From: Owenia fusiformis | Lineage: Eukaryota; Annelida; Polychaeta; Sabellida; Oweniidae | Assembly (NCBI GenBank): GCA_903813345.2 | Contig: CAIIXF020000008.1 | Coordinates: forward strand, 15,112,822-15,176,821 | Direction: 5' to 3' | DNA: 64,000 bases | In this document: one piece after another, positions 1 to 13,100 of the stretch | Numbering within the stretch: the stretch's first letter is position 1 | Layout of the letters: the number at the start of each line of letters is the position of its first letter | The notes under the pieces: model-generated | Database searches by the model: none | Seen by the model: the letters and a program-made list of their open reading frames with translations, nothing else | What the model was told of the DNA's origin: nothing | Position numbers and translations under genes: made by a program

Positions 1-1178
1 GAAATACATGTAGTTTTTATTAATAAATCTAGGAACTCCTTTCACTACATCATTGAAGGTGAAATCTCAAATTTTATCTAAGATAAAAAGTCTGAAGTTC
101 CTTTTGTCATTTTTAAATTCATTACAAGTACAAAACAAATGGGTACCTTTTGTTTATTTTCTGAAATCGTAACAGGTAAGTGACATTTTAAATCATATAT
201 AAAACTTTGAATGGCCATTGTGTTTTACTAAGTAAGTAGCTACAAGAAATCATTCCACAATCCTTTGACTGTTATGTCATTTATACTTTATATTGCTTTC
301 TGTTTTATGAAATATCAGAATACATTGAAAGAGGATTTCTCTGTTTTATTTGTATTTTTCAAATATGGGAACTGCAAAATGGGCAAATAACTTTAATATT
401 AAGTGCCCATATGGACATTTGATCATCTTTTCTACCCAAATGCCAATGTGTGTTTATTAAAATTGAGTCTATGACTCTTTAGAATATGGCAAACATGTTT
501 CGAAAACTGGAAAGAAACAAGTGAAATAAGAAAATCCATTTTCATTGAAGCGCCCATATGTGAATTAAATTGCAATCATTTTCTCCTAATTACCCATGGG
601 CATTTTTTCAAATATTGACACATGATCCAAACTCTCAAAGCATGCTTAGAATACTGGAAGAGCCTAAAAAGGAAAACTTAAAATAAGAAAATTCAGTTCC
701 CATACGAAATGCCAAAATTTTCATGTAATTGAGAATCTATTATAAAAGTATTTCCATTTCCCTTACATTTCTTATTATACGTCACAATCAAAATTAAGCC
801 TATTGCTCCTCCATATCTTATATTAGAAAGTGGTAAAATTTGTACAAAAATAGGATCTCTCAAAGCTGACCTTTAAACAACCCAAGTGTCAAAAATCTCT
901 GAAATCTCATTTTAGTGATTCATTATATTACTTGCTCTTCAATTCCATAGTTGTTTTCTTTGGGGCTAAAAAGGGGTGTTACTGCAATCTGTCTTTAAAA
1001 ATAACTAAATTTGGTCAATATTGATCCAAAATTTAGCAATTTTTACCGAGATCATTTTTTTCTTGTAAAGGTAGGTCAGACTTTTTAAGATATCAAGCCC
1101 CCCTGGCTACAAAGCTGGTGAACCATTTTCAATGGAAGCCATTGAATCTCCGAAACCCCATGGCAAATACATGTACCT
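1..1178. other. 3' flank of seipin; no gene seen
   Basis: AT-rich DNA downstream of the seipin stop codon. It should hold the seipin 3' UTR. I see no conserved protein in any frame and no clear inverted-repeat element. Confidence 0.5.
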
Positions 1179-4100
1179 TTACATCTCTTCTTTTAATCTC
1201 CTACGTATTGTAGGACTTTGTTTTGGAGGTCCAAGTAGAGAAATGTCAACATTCTCATGTAAATCTTTCTCAGAGACCAGCTCTATACTGGAATTTGAAC
1301 TGTTATCTTCATCAGGAACTGTACCTAGGGTTCTCACAGGGGGGTGTGAGCTTGCCTCTATTATACTGAAGGGGTCTGAGGTTGGAGTTGGTGGAACTGG
1401 AGCTCTTACTGAAATAAAACGAAAGTGCAACACCCATGTACTAGATTATACTGCACAAAGTTAAATCCTTTGATATTAAACTGATACCGAAATGCTCTAA
1501 AAAATGTTGACAGAAACAAAATGGATTCAATAACACAAAAACTAGAAAAAATCTCTAAAGTGGTGACAATATGTTTTCCCAAAATGACTCCTAAACCAAG
1601 AAGATATTCTCCATTTTCTGCCCTGTACTTAAATCAGTTAAAATGTATACAAAGCTCCAGCAGTCCCGATGAGAAACGTCAAACCAAGAATTTATGAAGA
1701 ATGTAGTGACCAGTTGGTAGTGATGAGGATAAAATCAATATTTGGTAATGCAACCAATCTGAAGAATGGTATTGATGTAAAACTTCAGAATACAGGGCAG
1801 GAAGAGAAAAATAAATTCTCTGAGGGCCTGTGTTCAGATGGGTCTTGCAGTACTTAAAGGCAGAATAAGGTCTATATGGGGTGACAAAATTGCAAGCAAC
1901 ATGTACAAATGACCTAGCATTATATTCCTAATTATGTCAAATACATAATATCTCCTAAAAGATTCACAATATGATAGAAATTGGTGTACTTAGCAAGGAT
2001 TCAAAGTGCAAAAATAAAGAAAATGTTTCAATACTCCAAAATGATAAAAAAAATCTATAGAAAAATAAACACATTATTCTAAAAACTTTCAGTTTTCTTT
2101 CAGTGTTTCTTTGTATGCACTTTTTAGTTCAGTATGTTTAGAAAATAGACATGACAAGGAATGATACAATCCAAAAAATTATAAAATTGAAACAATTTTT
2201 TGTTAAGGTTACTTGCTAGGTCTAATTCTCCCTTTAAGCAATCCAACAGTAATGTACTTAAAGTTAAGATAATACTTACAATTATCTTCTATTTCAGAAG
2301 CCTCATCTTCAATACTATTTAGTGAATCTTTTTGTTTGTCCCTTTTATCTTTCCTCACATACTTGTACTTTTCTCTTTTTCCTTGTTGATCTTTCTCCCA
2401 TTGTTTTTCATCACCTTGCTCAATTTCCTCATGGTGTTCCCCATTGGTCCAGATGAAGCGGTACCATGACAACAGACTGATGATTGCTAAGAACAACATA
2501 TTGGTGAGGATACCAAAGAATGCAGATGCAACTGGATAGTAGAACAGTAAATACCTGGAAAATAAATCAGTAGAATAGATTAATTCTAACTCCTGTTCAT
2601 CTTCCAACATGTCCAATGAGTCAAGTATAGCTGGGTGGATTGCCAGTCTTTAGACATTTCTCAAAATCAGAATTCAAGAGAGGAAAATAAGGCAAGGATA
2701 ATGCTTCTTTTATCAGTTTAATCAAACTTTGTTAAATTGGGGGACAAGTGAAAATGGCATTTCTGATAAGATGGAACTGCAATAACCAATCAGGAGGTCA
2801 TTAACAGAACTTTCGCAAAGTTACGAATTCGTAATTCGTAACTTTATGAACTTCGTAAATATTTAAAAAGATACGAATGAGTTACGAATTCATAAAGTTA
2901 CGAATCGGCCATTAACAGAACACTTTCGTAAGTCATTCATAAGTTTTATCGTTCGTAAACGAATTTCAAATTGTGAGGTCATCTTATACCATTATTTAGC
3001 ACAAATAAAAATATGATGTCATTTGATATCATTGCGCGCTGTGATCAAACCTGTCTCCGCGATTTCAAAGATTCCCAGCTCAGGAACATATTTGCTTATC
3101 ATGTAAGAATAGGTGGATATTTTAGCTTGAAACTTAGCATGCATATAAAGAACAATTTGTTTCTGCCAACCTGTATACCTTACATAAGAACTGGATGAGA
3201 AATATGCCATTCGCAAAGTTATGAAAGGGTCTGAGGTGCTATTAAAGTTATGAACGAAAGCATACGTGACGTCATTTTTTCGTAACTTTGCGAATCGTTC
3301 GTAACTTTACCAAAGTTCTGTTAATGCACATTTACCAAATTCGTAAAATTAACAATTGACTTGCGAATTCGGTAATTTGCGAAAGTTCTGTTAATGACCC
3401 CCAGAATACTAGAAATCATACAAGAAATCATTCTAGAAATCATACAGTCAATTTATTCATATACAGAGCATGACTGATCTTTGTACTCGTCTCGCATGAA
3501 CACACAAGCATGTCCATCAGTGCAAGATGATAACAATTCACACCACTTCAAAAAGTGCAATTAAAATGAACTAAGCATTGACATGCCATTTGTTACAGAC
3601 ACTGACCACTGAACACCAACTGCCAAACACCAAAAGTCAAACACCAATTTTTGAACACCGTCCAAAAAAGTTAGAGAATGTTCCAATATGTGACTACTTC
3701 TGGTGGTGACATAAAAAAAAAGTTTATTAGCTAAACATTGAAAGAGCATGATGATCCATGCAGATAAATATTTTTATTGATATGTTTTCCTCCAAATTAC
3801 AAACGATTAGTTAAAAGAGGTCTGGAAATGCTATTTTTAGGTCCACTGAAAGTTACCCTTCCCACTTAAAAAGACATATGAATAAACCATGCTAAAGGGC
3901 TAAAATGAGAGACCCCTTCTGAACCTTCCACACCCTTATAACACTAAAGATAATACGAAGGTGACGAGATATTGTTTGCCATACCTGATTCCAGAGAAAT
4001 GTGCATGTATGCTCAGCCTGGATGAATAGACCTCTATGTGTTTACTCTGGACTTCAATATAGGCACCTAGAGCTGGTCTATACTACAATCAAAACAAGGA

Positions 4101-7100
4101 ATTTACATTTTAGCAAAATGAAATCAGCTAGTTACACAATATTAGAGATTGAAAACTCATTTAAGTGTAAGTATTTCCCGGGAAGTACTGTATTTGAATT
4201 TATTACCTTGGTAACCAATGTTGTTACAAATTTAAAGATGTTGAAAACAAACCTATATGCGATTTCTACTAAAATGTGGTTTTACTTTATACAGAGTGAG
4301 TCTCTTCAACTTACAGGATCTTCCACATAGTTTTCTATGAGCTCGACATGCAGGGCCTGCTTCTGTCCAACATAGCCAAGTAACAAAAGAGGCGAATACA
4401 CCAATGTATAAATAATATTCAGCAGAGTGGACCTATATTGTAATATAGCCTGAAAATAAAATGTTAATAATCTATCAAGATATAATATTCTTCATTTGAA
4501 TGAAATGATATCAAAAATTGCGTCGCAATATATTGTGATACTGATAGCATACTAACTATGGACAAAAATGTAGCAACATTTGTTGTTCCTCTGTCAAGAT
4601 TTCCTGAAAAAATCTGTTTAAATACTTCTCAAGAATGCAAATTCATACAAGGAAACAAACATGCTCAACATTTCCCCACCAATGGGTGATCCTATGTAGA
4701 TTATTCATCTTGAATCCCTAACACTTGATCAGTCGAAGAGACAATATTGCTGGATAGACGGACAGACGCATGAAAGGTTGACAATATAGACCCGTACTAT
4801 GTGGTGGTGACATAAAATGCGAACTTACAGATCTAGAAGACCTCTGGACTTCAACTCCATATTTGGTATAAAACTGGATTTCCACCATGAACATCCCTGC
4901 AGAAAAAAGATAATTTACAATCAATCTTAGTTACGGGTTTGCTTATATGTAAAGTAAAACCTATAAGTGGAACACCTTTAGTACCTCTAAAAGGTGTTCC
5001 TCTTGGGAGCTCTTCCACTTAAAGAGGTTCATTTAACAAAGTCAATAGGCTGCAGGACTTTGAAAACTGTTCCACTTGTGGAGGTGTTCCAATTACAGAG
5101 GTGTTCAACTTTACAGGTTTTACTGTATATACATGTACAGTATATAATATACATGTAAATGAGTTAAATACATTATATAGTTCACTTACCAAGGTCCCTG
5201 TTAGCTGGGGATTCAGGCATCTCAATATCAAGGAAAATCTTGTACTGCTGGCCTCTCATCAAAAGCTACAAACAGAAGAAAGAATGACAAAATACAAAAT
5301 ATCAGCAAAAATAACAAGATCTCAAATGAATACTGCTTCAATGTACATCAACATAATGTAAAATTGAATTGTTCTATATTTCATCAGACAACAAGGTTAT
5401 TAAAGCCCACATGTAAATTTTAAACCACTTTGGCTTATATTTTGAAAGTTAAACTTATCGAGAAAATGTTTATAAAAGAAATAAATTAAAATATTTTGCC
5501 ACCTGAGTGGCATTCCAGTCATATCCTCATGACATCACAATTTTTTTTAAATGCATTAAAAGATTTTGAATGCATAAAACGTGATTGAATAATTGAAATA
5601 ATGTGACTTTTGTATGATCCATTCCATACAATAGAGAAAATAATGTGTTTTGGTGTGTTAATTGTTGTATTTGATGATCTGAAGATCTAAACTGTTGTTT
5701 CTAAAATGGCAAGAAATTCAAATATTTGATGATAATAATAAAATTAAATATTTGATAATAATAAAAATTACAACTTTTTTCAAAAGTCACATTTTCAAAA
5801 AAAATATGTCAAATGGTTTTTCAGGTCACGAAAAGTAATATTTGATTGATAAAACTATATTTTCAAACTCTACACAGGGCCTTTAATAAAATACAAGCAT
5901 ACTTACTTGATCTTGATTTGGCTTAACAAGTGAAATGTTGGAAGATGGGAATGAGCATACTGCATGGCCTCTTTCACAATCAGAACTAAAAAACAACAAC
6001 AAAAATATATCATGTTAGCAATGTTAGCAATGTTAGCAATGTTGATAGACCTTAAAGACAATCTCATTTGGAAAGATGTAACTTGTAAATGCAATTTTAA
6101 ACAAAAATACTAAGATGAATTTTATAAAAACTATACATTATTTTAATTTTATGTGCAATCGACATTTTACACAATTTATCTTTTAGGTACATGCATGCTT
6201 CATAATTTACTGGTTCACTGAGAGTTAACCTAGCGACTCCATCTCAGACAAATACCAGTAACCATAATAAAAAATATGTAATCCCTTATGTTCTTTATTG
6301 CAAAATACAACAAAAAACGTTTTCATCCACTTTTTATCTGAAAACTCATCTGACTCGTTGAACTAGTTAATAAGTACTTAGTACATGGCATACTGAGCAC
6401 AGCACACGACTACAGTGCATGCTTAAGTACATTAAAAAAGACATGTTTTTTACAGAGTTATAGAACCATTTTTATAGGCCATTTTGGGAACAACTGAAAC
6501 TTGTTTTTAGAAGCCATCATAATATGAACTACAAACAAATATAATTTACAACATACAATGAATCCTATCATGGGCTTTGAAAGCACTTGATCCTATAAAG
6601 TCCTAGATCAAAATAAATGAACTTCTGTTAATGGAACCACGGGGTACCATCGAATAATTTTGGCAACGTACCGGAGAACGACATTTTACTAAGATATGGC
6701 AATAATTTAGCCCAATATATTTTTTAACTAGAGTTCTATTTTGATTTTGACAAAAGTAAGTATTCCATGCAATAACTATTTCATTCATGAGTTTGTAGGA
6801 ATTCTGTTGGAACCCAGTTCTGATCAAGTACGAAGTTATTGAAATTGGCGCAGACGGACTTTACTCCGAAAGATGGTTTTTCGATTATAACTTTTCACAA
6901 CATTTAAGTATAGACTTTTGAAAAAAGTACAGAATAGTCCTTATACTTTTGAATAATTCTGTTATTTCTGATTCACACGACTCTGATTTGTTTAATTAAA
7001 AAAAAAGTTTTAAAAATATTACTTAGGAACGTAGCCGGAGCTGGGAACGTAACCGGAGCAGATCAGTTGAATTATTTAATCAAAAAATTAAAATATATGA

Positions 7101-10100
7101 TTTAAAGCACATATACTAATTTAAAAACATACGGGATTGTTCGAATGCGTATTTATTACATTTTATTTAAAGAAAAAAAATTATTCATTGTGAAAAATTA
7201 AATTTGGCATTTACCATGCATAAGTCCACTTACCTTAGAAAGGCTATCAAACATAGAACAATCATTGTATGGAGAATGAAATGATTAAATGTAGTAAGCA
7301 AATAATTCCATTTGATTTCACCCATTGTATTTGTTCAGCGAACTATTAGAACCCACTCTGTTATACTATGTCAAGAAAATGGACTTAGTGATATGGAAGT
7401 ACGATACTTTAAAACCAAGGAATATCTGGACAAACACAAAAGGATTACCCACGGAAAAGTTGTATTTGAATGTCCCCATTGTGGAAAAACATGGAAGATA
7501 AGGGCAAACATGATCAATCACATTAAAAAAAATCACTGAACAATTTATTAACTCATGAAAAAATAACTATTTTATGGCATCACTTTTGTATTAGGCCTAT
7601 TTGCTTTTAATTAGCGATGCGACTGATGACTGCCTCTTCTTTGTTTGACAGAACTTTGTACTATACATGTATCTCCTTGTGTTACTTCCCAGCTTCCCAC
7701 TGAAGCAATAACTATCAGTGAATTTTTTGATACTCTAAAATATAAGTGCAAAAAATATATCTTTAGGAAATTTATATGTTTTGCCATGCATTGATATTCC
7801 TGTAAGTGAAGGGTAATAAATGCTCATTTTAACATTCATATGTGTTTGTAAATAACATATATGCTTTAAATCATATATTTTATTTTTTTAAATTATATAA
7901 TTCAACTGATCTGCTCCGGTTACGTTCCCAGCTCCGGTTACGTTCCTAAGTAATATCTTTAAAACTTTTTTTTTAATTAAACAAATCAGAGCCGTGTGAA
8001 TCAGAAATAACAGAATTATTCAATAGTATAAGGACTATTCTGTACTTTTTTCAAAAGTCTACACTTAAATGTTGTAAAAAGTTATAATCGAAAAACCATC
8101 TTTCGGAGTAAAGTCCGACTGCGCCGATTTCAATAACTTCGTACTTGATCAGAACTGGGTTCCAACAGAATTCCTACAAACTCATGAATGAAATAGCCAT
8201 TGCATGGAATACTTACTTTTGTCAAAATCAAAGTAGAACTCTAGTTAAAAAATATATTGTGCTAAATTATTGCCATTTCTAAGTAAAATGTCGTTCTCCG
8301 GTACATTGCCAAAATTATTCGATGGTACCCCGTGGGAACACCTCACGAAATCAAACACTTTTTAAGGGTACAAAGTGTTCTACTGAGACAGGTTTTACTG
8401 GTTAGTAAATGAATGAGATAAAATAACAATCATTTAGTAAATAATAGTAGTGATCAAGATCAAGACGATCTTCTCAAAGGTTGACAGCTCAAAACACTTT
8501 GAAGAGATGTCACAAAACTATTGAATTTCTTTTTATTTGCATCAAGAATGGTATCTGCTGTTTTCAGTAGAATTTCACTTACTTTCACCAAAGATTAGAT
8601 TTATAGGTAGCTCATTGTTCATACTTTCTGTGCTACACAAAAAAAGTTGGAGACTACAATATGTTGTTCTGGTGGTGCCACAAAAATGAAAAATAAAATC
8701 AATACATTATTTTGTGACACGCAAACGTTAGTCAATACTGAACTTAACTTACACAATGAAATACATATTTTGTTTTGTAGAGAAACATCAATCACATATG
8801 TGGCACGAGTGACATACATGCAGAGGTTTCATTAGCAGCAGGCAACAGGCGATTTTCACCAGTTGTTTTCACAAAATCGCCTGTTGTTTTTTGGGACTTT
8901 TCCATGTTAAAATTATGATTACCATTAATTTTGCCTGTTTTTTTCATTTATTTAGCCTGTTGTGAGAAATTCTAGTGAAACCCCTGTACATGTATCCTCG
9001 ATTAAATCTTTGAAACTACTGTATTTATTGTATTTAATCTGAGTGGTTAATTTGCTAAATGGTCAAATCTATCATTTTCCTAATGACAAGAAACCTCCCA
9101 TAACATTATGAAGATAATATTTCCGACATTTAATTTTCTGAACCTGTTAAAAATTAGGCAATAGGCAAATAAAATGATAAGGCAAAATCACAACTTGCAC
9201 AATACAGGGTAGGCCAAAAACCACCCCCTAGCTAATATTCATAATAAATATTTATTTCTTAGGAAAAACACCAACAATGATACCATTTTAAAGAAAATTT
9301 ATTTTGCAACAAAATGATCCTGACTTGAGATATAACAAATTATGTGACATGGGTGCATCAAAAAACACCTTCTCAATTTTCATCAATTTTGCGAACAAAA
9401 GCCTATTTGTACCAAATTTTACTGTTCAGTTAAAAATTGCATCATTGTCGCGACTTTCATAATTGGATATTCTATATTCTTTTTAATTCAGTTTTTGAAC
9501 CATGCATGCTTAATGTACATGTGTATGCTTATAAAACAAATTCATTTCTTCTAATCAGTCTGTCCAAATATGGCTCAACAGATCCACCTTCTGATTGGAT
9601 TATTCGCTTCAGACATGGAAGCCATTGGTTGATGGCATGATTGATGGATGTATGTGGAAGTACCATGTGTGATCTTGCATCCTCATAGCTGAATTTTTAT
9701 AAATCAGATAAAAGAATTGATGCTAGTAACTTGGCCCTAGTACTGGAAGTCACATGGATAGTCCAAACATGATACATGTAACATAACATAATTCCAATTA
9801 TTCCATCCATACATTATCTAATTCCAAGACGTAGTCTTACGTGGGTTGCATACATTATGTAGCGGCCTTCATTATATTTCAAATGTCGAAAATTAATGAC
9901 CGATTCTAAACACCACCAGAAACATTCTCCCAATGGCAAAAAGACACGGCTGTCTCAAATTGCAGTATAGATCACCTCATACCCACCTACCCATGTATGT
10001 GGGACATGATACAGTCTTTGAAGGGTTCAATTTTAAAGATCTTAGTTTATTAAATCTTAGTTTATGATGAACTATAGATGCATTTGTAAGGACCCTTGAT

Positions 10101-13100
10101 AGCAAGTTGCTACTACATCCCAGTTGGGTTCGATTCCCACTCGGGCCATTGAATTTAGCACACTTTCTTTCAATTTCATTATCTGGCTTGTTAGACCTAT
10201 ACTCTCGGTCGTTAGTTATTTATTCCCCTGAGGCGCCCTCGGGTCATAACACATTAAAATGCATCCATATGCCTTTATTTATGGATCTGTCATCTGTCTA
10301 GTCATAATAATTTGAGCTATTTTGAGATTTAATAATCTTTAAAATTGAACCCTTCAATGACTGTATCATGTTCCACTTAGGTGGGTAGGTGGGTATGAGG
10401 TAGGAGGTTTTTTATACAAAGCCTAGATATTTAAATCGACCAGTATCTCAAAATGTCTGCCATCATGGACTTCGAGTGATCAGAAGTCCATGCTGCCATC
10501 AAAGGCTATGAACATTGCATCCAGTGCGTACATTTCTACATTTACAATACAGAGGCCTTATCACGCGCTCGTCGCAAGATTTGTGTTTGCGTCTGTGTTG
10601 CGTTTACGAATCGACAATTTGCACTAACTCAACTCCTGAGTTGCGTGTTATCACACGCTCGTCACAACGCAGATCGCAACTTAAGCGGTAGATTACCACA
10701 TGCGATCGCAAAAATGTAGAATTCCAACTTAATATGTAAATTGGCGGGGAAATCATATTAACTCTTTCTTTGCGTTTTTCGACTTTAGTCGAATTATTGG
10801 TACTTTGCGAATTTCGACTAAAGTCGAAAATTGAATTTAACTTTTTCAAAGTATCATAGATGTCACCCTAGTACAGTATTATGTTGATTTCCGTTTCTGG
10901 TTATTATGGGATAGATTTTCGAATCAGAATTTTCCAAATTTGATGAACATAGAGTTTATTTAGTAGATATTTATGTGTTTATATGTTTACAACTCCAGTG
11001 GCTTTTAAAAATGGCTGCCAGGAGATTCAGAGTCAATGAGGAAGATGTTGAAGCTCTATTTTTGGACTCTGATTCGGATGCAAGTGAAATTTTATCGAGT
11101 GATGATGATGATAATCAAGGTAATTTTTGATTTTCATGAAATATTTTTACAAAATAAGTACAGTAGTGATTTATCGTTCTGGGAGGGGGGGGGGGGTATG
11201 AATATCACATGGGCTCTTTAGCCTTTTGAAGACTATTGACATAGACATTGACAGTTTGCATATCTGCAAGCTGCTGTTAGTTTATCAGGCCTTTATGTTA
11301 CATATTTGTGTTCATACATGTAGGCTAATCATCTAAAAAACCTCATAATTGTTTGCAGTGCAAGATCAAGACGATAGAGCTGGTGCACAAGCCCCAGATG
11401 TTAGGGGAGATGCTGCAGCCGCACAGCCAGGACCAGCGAACCGGTACATATGGGATTGGCAGCAATATCAGCTAATGCAACCCAATGATGTTGAATGGAT
11501 AGGACAGTTTAGAAGAAGGAGGGGAGTATTAGTAGATACTGCAGATTACGAACCAGTGGATTTTTTCAAAATATTTTGGCCAGACAATCTAGTTCAACAT
11601 ATTGCTGATGAAACAAATAACTATGCCGAAATATTTTTCGATGGCCCAGATGTATTTGAAGGTCTGCCTCCAAACTCAAGATTCCGTCAGTGGAGAGAAA
11701 CTAATCCCAGAGAAATACATACATTCACTGCATTGCAGTTATCAATGGGACTCATCACTGCTCCAGCAGAAATTGATTATTGGGCTACCAATCATTGGAT
11801 CACAGACTTGCCAAACTTCCGTCGTGTTATGCCGCGGGACCGTTATTTATTACTACAGAAATTCTTACATTTTAACAACAATGAGAACCAGCAACCTCGA
11901 GACCATCCAGACCATGACCCCCTGTTCAAGATTAGGCCCCTCTTAGATATTTTGAATCCAATCTATATGAACACTTTCCAACCTGGCCAGAACTTAGCAG
12001 TTGATGAAAGCATGATAGGATTTAGGGGGCGTGTTCACTTTCGTCAATATCTACCCCTCAAACCCACCAAATGGGGAATGAAAGAATTTTGCTTGAATGA
12101 TTCTGACACTGGCTACCTCCTTGCTCATAAAATGTATACAGGAAAGGATTTGTTTCAATTAGATGATATTCAAAATGAACTTGGTGAAAATGAACCACTC
12201 ACTATGACAGAAAAAGTCGTACTCAGTCTTAGTAGACCCATATTTGATCGTAACCATATAATATTTGTTGACAATTTTTATAACTCCCCAAATCTAGCCA
12301 GAGCGCTGAAGTCACATGGCACTGGTTTATGTGGAACTGTTAAGCCTATTAGAAAAAATATGCCCCCGGAATTGAACCAAAAGAACTTAAGGTTGAATAA
12401 AGGCGATGATCCTGTTTTCATGAGGGACCAAGGATCAAATTGTGTTGCCCTTACATGGTATGATACTAAGTGTTTATCTGCTTTATCCACAGTGCATACC
12501 AATGAAATAATCGAAAAACATGTAAGGGACAGACGTGCCCCTAATGGGAGAAGAATTGCCAGAAAGCCTGTACTTGTGGATGATTATAATCAAAATATGG
12601 GGGGTGTCGATCGCTATGATCAGTTATGTTCTACTTACAAATATCCCCATAAAAACTATAAATGGTACCACCCATGCTACTTTAGAATGCAGCAAACAGC
12701 TTGTGTAAATGGATATATTTGTTACTGTGCAACTATACCCCAAAATGAAAAACCAATGGACAGTAAAAGTTTCCGCCACAAAATAATTGAGGGGTTGCTC
12801 GAGGATGTTGATTTCGCCCCGCAGATTCCTCGTGGTCGTCGTCCAAGTGTTCCACCCCCTACAAGGCTAACTGAGAGACACTTTGTTGGCCAATATGAAA
12901 ACAAATCATATAAACCTGACTGTACTGTATGTAGCAATAAAACAAGACCTGGTTGGAAAAGAAGACAAACCAACACCTATTGTAAACAATGTATGGTGCC
13001 ATTACATGCAGTTGTATGCCATGAAATATATCATAATCATAAAGATTATATTGCTGCAGCGAATAGGATAATATACCAACATAACTAAACACTCTATAAC

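Noticed and set aside
10080-10150. Possible tRNA gene
   Set aside because: Only the B-box/3' half is tRNA-like; no acceptor-stem pairing or A box can be built.
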